Of a stretch of DNA of 64,000 nt, positions 11,147-21,742 are shown piece by piece; positions within the stretch are counted from its first letter, which is position 1, and every line of letters starts with the position of its first letter. The notes below the pieces were generated by a model that had not been told where the DNA came from, searched no databases, and was given only the letters and a program-made list of their open reading frames with translations. The DNA is from Diaporthe sp. PMI_573 (Eukaryota; Ascomycota; Sordariomycetes; Diaporthales; Diaporthaceae). The stretch is from assembly GCA_021399435.1 (NCBI GenBank), contig JAJTUP010000149.1, forward strand, positions 1-64,000. The letters are read 5' to 3'. A program made the translations under genes and the position numbers.

Positions 11147-13612
11147 CTAATTAACTAATAGGTTAATAAAGCCGGGCGCCATGGCGACGATCTCGTCCTG
11201 TGTTTCCTTGGCGCCGTCGCCACCCTTGCCATCGCTATTAATGTTATTAGCTGTAAGGTCTACGGCTGGTAACTGGTTAATGGTCTTCTGTGCCTCTGTC
11301 TGCTGCTTTTTAGCCGTTGGTCTTAAACTTAAGGGTGTAGCCGCTGGTAATGCCATGCCTTTGGCTTGTTGCTTTTAAGGCTGGCGGTTGCCTTGCTTTG
11401 TGAGCCCGACTACTAGCCGCTGGTCTCGCCAGACGGCTTCTCGCCGGATACTGCTACTATGGGTATCCTCTTTATCTAGGGACTAGAGGGTCGAGTTATT
11501 ATGCTCAAAGGCCGAGTTTATCCTCTATACTAAAGCCATCGTTACTCTTGTTTTATCGCTAGCCCTACTGCCTAGACTGATTGTTGTTAATATAGTCTTT
11601 TTGCTTAATACGGCCCTTGTACGGCTTTTAAAGATGCCTTCCTTGTTTATAGCAAATATAGCCATCTTACAAGGCCGTTCCTTCATTGCCGTAACCTTCT
11701 TTGGCGAGAGGATTAGAAGGAGCGGGTCTTTGGCTGAGAGGTCGCGATCTAGCCAGTATACTTTATACATATCTACCTTCTCAAGAGGAAGGTCTGCCTC
11801 TTCTTTATCGGCCATTCGGCTAGTATAAATCAAGCCGTACTAAGTATAAATAGGGTAGGCACAGTTAGAAGCCTTACAATATTGTGGGACCTTCTTTTAA
11901 AGTATTGTAAATGCCTGCTGTCTAGTCTTTGCGAGAAAATTAAGTACGGCCTATAAGATCTAGAGAAGAAGCCTTTCAAGCTACTTCTGCCTATTAAACT
12001 TCTAAAGTAATGATATCTTTTAACAGGCTTCTTCTAAGTAGAAGTCACGAGCTGTATCTATAAAGGCCTTATAAATAGCCTTGATTAAGTAGAGAAGATT
12101 CCCTATCCCGTGGCCTAAATAGGTCTTTAGCTTTTAGTATATCTGCTTGGTAGACAAAGTTATATATAAGCCGAAGTTAAGGGTTTTGCAGATCTAGTAG
12201 GCAGCCCATTTAGCGACAATCTTCTTATTGTCATCAATATAGTAGGTCTTAAGGTAGTTAAAGATTGCTGTCTAGTTTAAGAAGGTCTTTTAAAGGCGCT
12301 GCCAGGCCGTCTTATAAACCTTATAGTCTGTAGAATATTCTATAAACTTGAGGAGATTAAATAAGGCCTGCCGGGTATAGGGGATATTGTCGGAGACCCT
12401 TGTAGGTATTGTTGCCTTGTTTCTTGCCGGCATATTTAGCCTTGCTTTGTTACGGTCCTCCCCTATAGCATTGTTAGCTTTGTCGGCTTTCTCCTCTTCT
12501 ACTTTTACTACTATTAATCCTACCGGCTTTTGCTACTTCTTCTTAATGTATAGCATAACGTTTATATTTATATAAAATATATATAGCTGGTAGTGTGTAT
12601 AAGGAAATTTAGACTTAAGGGCGTTAATTAGGGCGTTATTATAGTCTGTGATAAAGAGGGTTAGATTGTTGGCTTTACACTAGTATAGTAGCTGGCAGAG
12701 TTGCTTAAGAAGCTACTAGAAGCCGCTTTTCCTCTCATTATTAACAACGGCTTAAAATAATAGGAGGATCTTCTTTGTATGGCTTAGTACCGTGCCTTAA
12801 AAGAACGGTATCTTCTTGTTATTAGTCGAGTATATATAATTAAGCGAGAGGCATTGTAAGAATCGCTGTTTGTAGAGCTATACAATCTGCTACTTCTTGT
12901 ACTAAAAGATGCCTGTAATGTTACCCTCCTTGTCTTATATATAGCAATACTAGCACTTTTTCTTCTTAAGCCAGGCAAATGTTAATTGAGTAGGTATGTA
13001 GATGCCCTGTTTTTCCTTCTGCCAGCCTGCCAGCTAGTCCTTTATAGTATTCGGCCCCAGCCCTATAGTTAGATATTCTCGTTAAAATGCAGCCTCTAGT
13101 CTTTTTAGCCTTACAAAGGCTAGATTATATATAGTCTGCGCTAAAAAGTTATAATATTTAGGTATAAGTCTCAGCTAGCTACGTTAGGCTTTAGGGACAT
13201 CTTGTAGACTATAAAGAGTATGTTGATACTCCTAGATAAGAAGCTTCTATTTGCCTAATATCTACTTAATTATATAAGCAATTACTTACTATTTATAGCC
13301 CGATTTAATTATTATAGTATTATTTTTTATAGCAGTTAATAGGCGCTAGGTACTGTAACTATATATTAATATAATGTAATTAGGCTTCAAGCTTTAGACC
13401 TATATTAGCTATCTAGTAAACTTTGTAAATATGTCTAACTCGGCCTTAAGGTCTTTAAAGGTATTGTGTCTATTATTAAAGAGTTTTAGATAAAGAGGAG
13501 GACTAAAAAGTACTAGAAAACGGCGGTTTATGGCGGTAATACTGGCATTCCAGCTATTATAGTTAACGCGCTACTGTGGCTTAAGTGTCGTGTAGTTAGG
13601 GAACAAAGACAT
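11147..13612 (-). pseudogene. MULE transposase, RIP-inactivated
   Basis: Minus-strand reading from an ATG at 13612 (MSLFPNYTTLK) gives a transposase-like protein of about 800 codons when stops are read through. The centre (about 12840-12560) carries the MULE DDE-domain pattern: a short stretch with IPFFQGTVLS, then LLKQLCQLL, then LTLFITDYNNALINALKS. This is the conserved part of the fungal Hop/MULE family. The C-terminal part (about 11880-11520) has a KVDMYKVYWLDRDLS stretch and a basic tail. In-frame TAG/TAA codons replace expected Gln/Trp throughout. There may also be frame changes toward the C-terminus (11520-11147), so the lower boundary is approximate. No SWIM zinc finger could be confirmed. 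Confidence 0.8.
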
Positions 13613-13843
13613 TGCTGTAATGCCGTATAGTTGGTATTTAACCAGCTAGAGTATGTTTTTGATACTGAATTAATTGATTCTGATGGTTAATTAATTGATA
13701 TTGTGTTATATTAATAGTGGGTGGGTGTCTTAAAGTTTGTGGGTAGAGGATATGCCGCAGGGCGCCTAGTAGAGGCTGCAAAACGTACTACGATAGCTAG
13801 TAAATCGACGTCAAATGGGAGGCTCTGATTAGCTACAGCCTGC

Positions 13844-13898
13844 TTAGTCAGAAAAAGTTGTGTGCCCTCCGATTATGGTTGTGCGAATCTCCGTTTTC
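13844..13898 (-). repeat. Right terminal inverted repeat of the MULE (55 bp)
   Basis: Perfect reverse complement of 10769-10823, followed by the second ATTATTAT at 13899-13906. Confidence 0.92.
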
Positions 13899-13906
13899 AT
13901 TATTAT
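13899..13906. repeat. Right 8-bp target-site duplication of the MULE
   Basis: ATTATTAT, matching 10761-10768 in direct orientation. Confidence 0.75.
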
Positions 13907-14396
13907 GGGTTTTCTTTGCACCGTTGGGCAAACAATAAGGACTACCTGATTTATTGAATAAACGAGCTCTATAGGTCTGTCTCTACCGCTTTTCTTGCTA
14001 ATTTGCATGACAACCTTGAATTCTAAAATGTGATTTAATACAATTTAAATAGACGCTTATTGTTAAGATGTTAATGTAATTAAAGTCAAGTATATATGAC
14101 ACGGTTGTTAAGTTATCAGGATTCTAATATAAAGAGGTTTTGTATAAAACTGTAGTTACTTAGAGTTCCAAGGTTTGTTCCTTTTTTTTATTTTTATTTT
14201 TTTATTTAAAACGCTATGGCACACTGGCAGCTTGCAATCGACTAAATCAGAGTGTTCTAAGAGGCTATAGTATATAACCCGGACGGTGGTGCCTACGAGC
14301 CGGTGGCAAAAAGTATCGGAAGATACGCATCTTCCCCTCCCGTCTGGCAACAATAGGCAACTCAACTGTTGGGAAGCAACACAGGCAGCGCAGACG
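13907..14396. other. Non-coding stretch between the MULE and a pyrimidine tract
   Basis: The first 250 bases are AT-rich and the last 180 are GC-balanced. No family or tRNA-like promoter boxes were recognised. Confidence 0.4.
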
Positions 14397-14462
14397 TTCT
14401 TTTTTCTTTTTTCTTTTTTCTTTTTTCTTTTTTCTTTTTCTTTTTTCTTTTTTCCTTCTTTT
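14397..14462 (+). repeat. Homopyrimidine tract (TTTTTTC)n
   Basis: About 65 bases of almost pure pyrimidine made of TTTTTTC and TTTTTC units. Lys/Glu-rich or Phe-rich reading frames across it are artefacts of the repeat. Confidence 0.85.
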
Positions 14463-14571
14463 TTGGGCATTTAGCCACTAGGAATGAGATTCCGGACGAT
14501 ATGCCAGATAACTCGGAGACGAAACTCAAGCACGCCAAAGTCCATTTCCGTTTCTAGAACTGAGCTCCTGC

Positions 14572-14662
14572 CGCTCTAAGCTGAGTTGGTGCTGAGGTCG
14601 GGCTGAGGGACCCGGAGTTCAGGCTGAGGCGGGCTGAGCTTAGGCTGGTGTCTGAGCAGGCC
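14572..14662 (+). repeat. Degenerate GGCTGAG minisatellite-like stretch
   Basis: Within 90 bases the core GCTGAG appears at least five times in variable spacing (for example 'gtgctgaggtcgggctgagg' and 'caggctgaggcgggctgagc'). It looks like a short decayed tandem repeat. Confidence 0.5.
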
Positions 14663-14884
14663 CACTTTTGGGATCACACCCCTGTCAGGATCCCCTGCGG
14701 GGACCAGATCTGGGACCAAATCCCTATTTTGGGCCCCGGTTCGACTTTCCTACACCAAGGAATCTGACCTGGGTGAACCCATATCCTGAGAGCTCTGTAT
14801 TCGACGCCGTCACTGCTTAGCGTATTTCCCTGGTCCTTTTTTTTTATGATAACCCGACTGATGCCTATAATTGCTATGTACACA

Positions 14885-15018
14885 AAGGTGTTACAGTACT
14901 CCAAGCACTATTTCTACGGAAAGATTCTTTTAAGGACATTTGCAGCCTTTAGGTAATTTTAACCAATTTCCAGTAGCTAGCCTGCCTCAACTACAAGGTG
15001 TTATAGTACTCCATGCAC
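14885..15018 (+). repeat. Pair of 24-bp direct repeats
   Basis: 14885-14908 and 14995-15018 match at 22 of 24 positions, centred on 'aaggtgttayagtactcc'. One difference is C/T and the other A/T. The two copies are 110 bases apart. Confidence 0.7.
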
Positions 15019-17270
15019 GCTGGATGAAGCAAGATACACGGATCTGCTCACATGATTGTTGGTATGAGGTAACCGTTGTAAATCCCATGCTCTTCCACCA
15101 ACGCCCATACCTCATATACTACGTGTTGCCTTTATTAGCAGTGGTAATAGAAAGGATTAATTCGAAATCCGGTGGCGGGGCAGATTCTGCATCTCCAAGG
15201 CACAAACCTTTCGTCGACCTGAGATAATTCAGAGCTGTGTAAGAGGTTGACTCGTGATTCCTTCATGCATATCAATTTCCCAATGAAGAAGGCGATGGAA
15301 GGCAACTATTCAGGTATCTCAGCAACCTGTGGGATAGGAAGGATGCTCCGCGGCTTAAAGAGGCTGGCAACTAGGGGTCGGACTCAAGAAGACGCCATGC
15401 AAGCTCACAGTCATATCCAGGTCCCCCCTCCTCAGGTGACATCGGGAGCTTGAATCTACTGTGGAGTACAGGGCTGCGAGGGATTTATGGGTGAGGATAA
15501 GCAGAAAATGGGGGCAATACAATATGAAGGTCGAGATACACTAGATAGGTAGCACTCAGGATCAAGAAGAGAAATGGTCTCACCCAGCACGAGCCAGCTT
15601 ACAAACCTCCCCAACTAAAGGGAAAAGCTTATTCCAAGATGGACTTCTGCCTGGCTGTACATCTTCGCATTAACGATGTGGCAATGAATGCCCACCCACT
15701 GCCGAATCCTGGAGCAATGAGGAGAAGAACGCATGAGCAGCGCCCTTTGGAAGTGGATATAGATGCTCTAGAGCCAACAGGCTTATATGAGCAATCTTAT
15801 GGCAATATTGGCCCCTCAGCTCCACTATGCCATCAACCTTGACGCGGATGTCTCTGGTACTGGCAAAGGCGCCTTTAGCTTCGGCTCACGGTCCTCGTGT
15901 TATCTTTAACCGGCTGTCCTGAGGCCTGCTCGCTCCCTGACCCACACTACTGCCTACAGATTAACTATGCCTCATATCTCCGGCCATCTATTCATGCGCA
16001 TAGTACTCCAACACGCATCCTGGTGCGGCAGATATCTGCCTCGCCTTGGAGTTGTCCTGGGACATGAAGCCTTGAATCATGAAGGTGTAGCCGCCCGAGA
16101 AGGTAGTGGCGAGAAGGAATTGGCTAGTACCGTCAGCAAGCATTGACGAGAGTAGAGTTTACACTCAGGAGGATGATGCTTGTGACTAAGATGTATAAAT
16201 AGTGTCTCGAGAGGAATATCTTGGTGGACTCTAGAAGGTAAAGGAAGGAGTGATAGCAGCCAGTATTACTTTTAGGGGCAACCAATAAGGGGAAGGAGCA
16301 TATAATACTTAAATACGGCCCTTTCCAACTAAGAAGGCATAAGTATATCTTGGAACTCGACCAGTAATATTAATTAAGGCAGCGCTGTATATTACGTTAA
16401 CCCAACTAAGTTCTCATCCCTATATCCTTAATTCGCTTCCAATGTCGTCACATCCCTAACCCCTTTCCTTTCTCCTACAATTCACGTCCGCGGGCCCTTG
16501 CATCAGTTATCCACCATCGCGATGTCTCCTGCACATAAACTCAAATTTAATCTATCATAAAATCCCTATATCCAGGAGGCGTCACCGGGCATTCCCGCTT
16601 AAGATGTTAACGGCAAGTCGGTTCCACCTGGCATGAAAAGCGCCAAGTGGCCTATCTTCAGGTACGTAAGGGGCGTTTACCATATGGCAATAAGTATAGA
16701 ATGGGTTGCTTTGAGGTTAGCCAAAGCCTACAGCCTCATTCATGTAATCTGCCCCTGGCCAGCTGGCCAAGTTGGTGTCTGTGCTGGAACCATTTGGTCT
16801 CTTACCGAATGAAGGACTTCACGAAACGGTTCCGGAGTTACCAATAGAGAAGTCGTTCGAGATTTTGAAGGCCGAGACGGAATCCAACAGTAACTAGGAT
16901 CAATTCGCTGTCAGGCGGCAGAACTAACCAGCTAGGCGGTCTCGGTCCAAGTTGATACCTACAACCTAGTCTTTAGTCGCGCTTTTCTCTCATTATTATA
17001 TAACACTGCTCTTATCTCTCCCTACATCAGCTTCTCCAAAGTCTACCTCGCCTATACGTAACGTATAAGCTCAGGATTCATACATCCTACCCATGCTGAA
17101 GGAAGAAATGAGGTATTTAAAGGGAGTTTATGCTAGTAAGATGGCCTCAGTTGGTTTCAGCGGACAACAGAAGCCCTGGGAGGCATAACGAATCCAAAAG
17201 TATGTTACTTATACATGGATCCATTTACAAAGAGACAGCGTCTCGACTTAGACTTTAGTGAGTAACCAGC
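15019..17270. other. Non-coding or unrecognised stretch upstream of the ligase pseudogene
   Basis: GC-balanced at 15.0-16.2 kb and mixed after. Open frames of 60-70 codons exist (for example 15247-15453, 15639-15842 and 16647-16847) but none resembles a known family. They are no longer than chance would give in this composition. Confidence 0.4.
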
Positions 17271-17280
17271 TATATAAGCA
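17271..17280 (+). promoter_or_regulatory. Candidate TATA box of the ligase gene
   Basis: TATATAAGCA lies about 130 bases before the ATG at 17409, a normal distance for a filamentous-fungal promoter. No other element was confirmed. Confidence 0.4.
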
Positions 17281-17408
17281 GCTAACCAACTCCTAAATAA
17301 AAGCCATATATCAGCAAAGCTCCCTACTACCCTCCACATTAATGCACGCTGTGAGAATTAGGTACCTATTTCTTCACCTTTACCCTTCTCATCACCACCT
17401 TTTTCCAC

Positions 17409-19036
17409 ATGCCATTTCCCTTCAAATTACTTTACAATCTCCTCGAGAGGCTCAAGAGAAACTCCAGGAGGTCATCAAGCATCGGCAAGATCCAGGAACG
17501 TGACACCATTCTTGTCCGGTTCAACAAACACAATGCAATCATTCCACGGCGAGGCCCAGAAGCCATTGCATTCTTGTCGTATCTCTTTCCCAAACGCAGA
17601 CCAGACCGGATCTTTAGTCTGCAAGTAAGACAACTAGAAAGGGCTATAAAAGGCACACAGTATCTTCGATGACCCCAAATCAAGGATCTTCAGAGATGGA
17701 AAACCAGTAGCGGTTTAGACTTTACGTCCTCTATCAAGCGTGTAATGGCTACAACAGACTACGAATCCAGGGCAGGCCCAGAGGTAACTCTGGAAGAAAT
17801 TAACGATGTCCTTAATCAGGTTACAGCCTTGTCATCGTTCTCGTCCACTAGTCTACGGGAAAGAGTTACAACAAAGCATAGCAGATTAAGCCGTGCAGAT
17901 AACTTACTTCGAAAAGTATTCCGAGTCCTGCAGGGCTCAGAGGCCAAATGGATGATTTGCATGATATCAAAGAATTACAGCCCAGCCCACGTTCCAGAGG
18001 CGCTTGTAATGAGCAGATTCCATTTTCTCCTACCTAACCTCCTTTACTTTCAAAATTCAATCCCAGCTGCCATAGGGCTCCTAGGTAGCCCAACTATCCG
18101 GGATATATCTATCCAGCCAGCTGTGGATACTTGCAATGAGCTAAAGGAAGTCGCCAGTAGGGAGCTAGAGCCACAGGTTGGGATAATAACTGTGTGTGCA
18201 ACCTACGAAAATGCAAGGAGCATCAGGCATTGCTGCCAATTAGCTGGGCCGAGAAGGATAAGCGTGGAGAGGAAATACAACGGAGAATATTATTAAATCT
18301 ATATTAACCTAAACAAATCCAGAGCTAGCATTAAGATTTTCTCCAAGTATAGGAGAGATTTAACTAGTAACTACATGGGAATTTATCGGGCACTACGGGA
18401 CGGCCTTAAGCTTAACACAGGAGGCTGCAAGATCAAGAAGCAGTACACCCTAGAGGGCGAGCTGCTAGTATGAAACGACGATAACACGAGAATCGAGCAT
18501 TTCTACAAATCCGCAGATATATAAAACGATCAGGATTGTTTCTTAGAGCTACTCGAGATTTACCCGTCAAATCAAGCAAGCATCTTATAATTATATTCTA
18601 CAATATTCTATTATTAGACGACATTGTCTACGGCTTAGAGACTCATGATAAACGGTAACGGCTACTTTAATCTCTAGTCCACCACATTCCGGGCCAGACC
18701 AACATCAAGTCCCGTAAAGTAATTAAATTCTCGTCTTTCGACACAGCGGAACGGCTCAGTAAGACGTTTGCTCAAGCCATTACACAACGGTAGGAAGGAT
18801 TTGTACTTAAAGGTTGCGACGACCTCTACTTCTCATTTAACGGAAGCAGGCCATTTATTAAGCTCAAGAATAATTATATTCCAGGCCTTAGTGATACTAC
18901 AGACTTCGCCATTATTGGGGGACGCCGCGACGCGGAAGAGGAGCATAAGCTCGGCATTGGTAGCCTATGGTGGACGTCATTCTATATTGGGTGCTTCGAA
19001 AATAAGGACAATGTCTACCGCTTTAATGAAGTTGGC
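17409..19036 (+). pseudogene. ATP-dependent DNA ligase-like protein, inactivated and 3'-truncated
   Basis: The frame opens with MPFPFKLLYNLLERL at 17409 and fits the N-terminal region of a fungal ATP-dependent DNA ligase-domain family. Landmarks include IPRRGPEAIAFLSYLFPKRR, a TLEEINDVLNQV segment, AKWMICMISKNYSP and FHFLLPNLLYFQ. The nucleotidyltransferase motif I appears as RKYNGEYY near 18280; the family pattern is K-x-DG, so the aspartate here is asparagine. Later motifs TLEGELLV, EGFVLKGCDD and GSRPFIKLK follow. Defects: TGA at 17670 (from TGG), TAA at 18294, TGA near 18471, TAA near 18522, a one-base frameshift near 18541-18545, then more TAA/TAG. Homology stops abruptly after VYRFNE near 19033, so the C-terminal end of the ligase is missing. 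Most nonsense codons are RIP-type transitions. Confidence 0.82.
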
Positions 19037-19298
19037 TTGGGAAACTGCGAGGCTACGAGCACCTAGTTGACAGATCGAGGACTAGCTCTCCCAGCGACGA
19101 CGCAGGTTCTGTCGCAGATGTTTGTGTAGGCAGGCAAAGCAGCCGGCAACAGGAGAAGTTGGGGACAGTTGTTGACTCCCAGTGCCTTGATAATATTTCC
19201 CTGGGTTCATTAAAGCGGAAGATAACTCCAGAGGCTGCCTTGTATGGTAATTCAACCGCGAGAATTCCGTGAGGCAGTCGATTGCAACGTTGATGCAT
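19037..19298. other. Segment between the truncated ligase and the convergent conserved gene
   Basis: It lies past the end of recognisable ligase sequence. A plus frame from about 19045 to 19271 stays open (SPSDDAGSVADVC, then LKRKITPEAALYGN) and a minus frame continues from the stop at 19299. Either could be a 3' remnant of another gene, and I recognise neither. Confidence 0.35.
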
Positions 19299-20461
19299 CT
19301 ATATTGAGTTACAACGTCTAGTCATAGAATTTGCCAGCCAACATTCCATCTGAGCATCAATTGGGCCTATCGTCGACTTACCATCTCCCTCAGGATCGAC
19401 GCTCTTGTTGTCTGAATCGAAAGGGTCAACCCATTCATGGCGATAAATGTCTCGTTCTGCAATAGTGAACCCATCCATGTCCCGCATCCAGGAGAACAGA
19501 TTGCGGGTAACTCCTTCTGAAAGATCTCTCTCTCGATCTAACCAGCTATAGTCCACTTCATATGCTTCATCCTCAGCCTGCGAGCTGTCAATAATGTAAT
19601 CCTGAGACACTACAGGTATGGATCCTGTTGTTTGTATGTCCTTCCTACCCCCGACACAATTCCATGCGACAGACAGAAACTGAAGGTCATGCTTGGCTGG
19701 ACAATGTGCGTGAAGCTGAACACCAAGATCGGCGTCTCTGATGTCCGTTTCTCCCAAGGGAGGATACGGGTACATTGGGGGAAATTCTCGGCGTGGTTCT
19801 TGGGTCAGAAACATCAGTCGGCATTCATCAGCTCGTGAGATAGAAGTTGCGTCGTGATGTATCGGAGACACCGGCTCCTGGATAAAGGAGAAAAGGGTAC
19901 CAGTCCAGGCAGCTGCGTGAAGGTCAATCCTATTCAGACCAAGGAGACTGGAGGTGTTCCGTAAAAAGTCTTTGTGCGCGCCTGTGATGATCCCTCCAAG
20001 CCAGATACGAAATATGGGGACTCCGATCAAAGAACATGCGAGCCAAGTGGTGTAGGTTCTCAGGTCCTTTCAATTGCAGCATGGCCATTGTGCCTTGCAG
20101 CCATGCACCGCAGGCGTTGGCTGGTATGCTAGACTCATAAAAAAATGCTGCCCAGGACGGCTTTCATACTGCGAGCGTTGGCGCTTAGGGTCAGGAGTCT
20201 ATCGAACTGGCGTAGGCAGCGTTTCTTGAAAAGCGAGGGTCTAGGTGTTTCTATGTGTCCCGATTGCCTGTATAGTCCTCGGGGTGCATGAGGTATAATT
20301 TTTCTGTTGTCCAGCTTGGCCAAGGGGAGAAGTAGTGCGGCGGCCAGTGCCGCCCGACTCTGTGGCGTTGTGGAGCACATGTGTACTAGCGCATGCTTGC
20401 TAGAGCCTGAGTGCACCCGTACCTGAATATAAGGGCTGTTTGCTCTTTTGCGTCGGCACAC
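19299..20461 (-). pseudogene. Conserved fungal protein of unknown function, split by two homopolymer frameshifts
   Basis: Three consecutive minus-strand frames join into one protein. Segment A (20461-20146) contains KLDNRKIIPHAPRGLYRQ, SLFKKRCLRQFDRLLTL and ANARSMKAVLGS. A 7-A run at 20139-20145 shifts the frame. Segment B (to about 20020) reads FFYESSIPANACGAWLQGTM, then LKGPENLHHLA and MFFDRSP. A GGGG run at 20016-20019 shifts it again. Segment C runs to the stop at 19299 (IFRIWLGGIITGAHKDFL, DLHAAAWTGTLFSFIQ, ADECRLMFL, SWLDRERDLSEGVTRNLFSW, RRCNSI). I recall this family in many ascomycete genomes under a misleading automatic name, 'immunoglobulin variable region used by the ITC63B heavy chain'; no function is established. 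The decay is by indels rather than nonsense transitions, and long parts are well preserved. Confidence 0.65.
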
Positions 20462-20603
20462 ACGTGCAGGTACATGATATAGGCCAGCATATTTATGTTA
20501 ATAGTAAAGCTGAGACTTTGTGCCTTCTGAGTCAAGGACCATGTTTTGCGTCGCCCTGTTGGAGCTCACTAGCTTGTGCTGTTGTTACCCATGGCAAATT
20601 TTG

Positions 20604-21742
20604 TCATACTGCTGCCACTTGAGCTGCTCTGGCGTTTGCAGCTTGGATAAAGCCGTCACGATATCATTTGGCTAAGTCCCTGGCATTCCTGAACGCGGTG
20701 GCTCCACGGCGGAAACTAGTAACGTTGCCAGTCATCCCCCATGTGTCAACTCGGGTCATGTGGTACTCGGGCCGTCCTCCGTCAGTCGACGATGCCGTGA
20801 CATGGTGGGCGTACAACTATGTCGAGATGTAGGTATAGGCCGGGCCATCATACTGTGGCTCCAGTCTACCGTAGTTCTGCAGGCTGCGTGTACCGCGAGA
20901 TCCAATGGCTCTATCGTAGCGAGCTTGTCGCGTTGCCACAGCTGCACTGCCGTCTGGGTCTTTGACTTCCAGGAAGAAGTTTGGCGCCATCCGCTTGTCC
21001 TCCATTGCCAACGGGATGATGTGGCTAGCGAGCTCGTCGCGGATTAATCGGTCAGGTTCATCGGAATATGCACTGTAGTAAATGTCTGGATTTGCCAGGG
21101 CAAGAGTTCCGTCTGTAAGCGGCTTGAGATTGCCAAACACGGTGTTTCTGTCCAATAGATGATTGGCTTGTCTCTGGCCGCTTATGGTTGGGATCACATC
21201 TGCCTTCACATCATCTTCGTCCTTCGCTCGGGCATTTCTCTCGAAAGGTCTTAAAGGCGCTGTTGGAGACCTTAGAAGGTGAGAGTGACGACCTCGGTAC
21301 AGCTATTGCTGCCATGTCCTCTTCCAGGTCTGGCTCCTTTGCCGAGTATATTGGGTGAACGCCATGGTCGATGCTGCTCGAAGCCGTGGTTATATAAGGG
21401 GGTTGTAGATTTCTTGGTCGTGGTCGTCCCTGAGGTTGTTGGGAGTGGTGTTGGATCGATGGACTTGGTCGCTCGGCTTCGCGAAGAGGAGCTCATGGCG
21501 CCGATGGGCTGGTGGCTGCTTGTTACCGGAGGATACCTTCGGAGATCACGCAAGTCTGGACCGCCGTGCCTTGCAAACTGAGCAAGCTCTCTAGTGGCAG
21601 TGGGTGTAAGCTCTTGGGCAAGCCCTATCGGAGGCGAAGGACAGGAGGTCGTGTACAGGTGCGCCTGTCGAGTTCTTTTAAGGCACTGTGGATAAGAGGG
21701 ATGTTGGACAATCTGTCCCATAACTGAGGCAGATATTGCCAA
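20604..21742 (-). pseudogene. DUF7924-type protein with a PD-(D/E)xK-like core, inactivated
   Basis: Minus-strand frames join into a protein of a widespread fungal family that I associate with DUF7924. N-terminal part (21742-about 21380): LTPTATRELAQFARHGGPDL, then a Ser/Thr-rich linker from MSSSSRSRATKSIDP. Frameshift near 21368-21380, then SIDHGVHPIYSAKEPDLEED. Frameshift near 21235, then NARAKDEDDVKADVIPTIS. The core (21209-20820) has LANPDIYYSAY, APNFFLEVKDPDGSAAVATR and QARYDRAIGSRGTRSLQNYG, the D...ExK layout of PD-(D/E)xK nuclease folds. After TAG at 20817 the same frame continues (LYAHHVTASSTDGGRPEYHM, WGMTGNV, ATAFRNARDLA) with TGA where the family has Arg, ending near 20604. A gap next to the TAG suggests a small deletion. 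Nuclease activity is inferred from fold only. Confidence 0.72.

Larger units (their letters stand above)
10769..13898. mobile_element. Complete MULE (Mutator-like) DNA transposon, 3130 bp, with perfect 55-bp TIRs
   Basis: The element is bounded by a 55-bp inverted repeat (10769-10823 and 13844-13898) that I compared base by base and found identical. Both ends start GAAAACGGAGATTCGCACAA when read inward, and an 8-bp duplication flanks them. Imperfect similarity continues several bases further in. Inside is one minus-strand transposase gene decayed by TAG/TAA codons, plus subterminal repeats near the left end. The family call comes from the transposase (MULE domain, PF10551 type) and agrees with the duplication length. 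With intact ends it could in principle be moved in trans by a related active copy, but its own transposase cannot be made. Confidence 0.9.

Noticed and set aside
14397..14462. CRISPR-like or phage-type arrays
   Set aside because: Tandem repeats in the window are simple-sequence or minisatellite types without spacer structure, and the region is eukaryotic.
14156..14470. A 104-codon Lys/Glu-rich frame on the minus strand
   Set aside because: It is the (TTTTTTC)n tract read in reverse; the rest has no protein character.
14735..14760. GGTTCGACTTTCC looks like a tRNA T-arm or SINE B box
   Set aside because: The B-box consensus is not met and no A box, acceptor stem or cloverleaf could be drawn around it.
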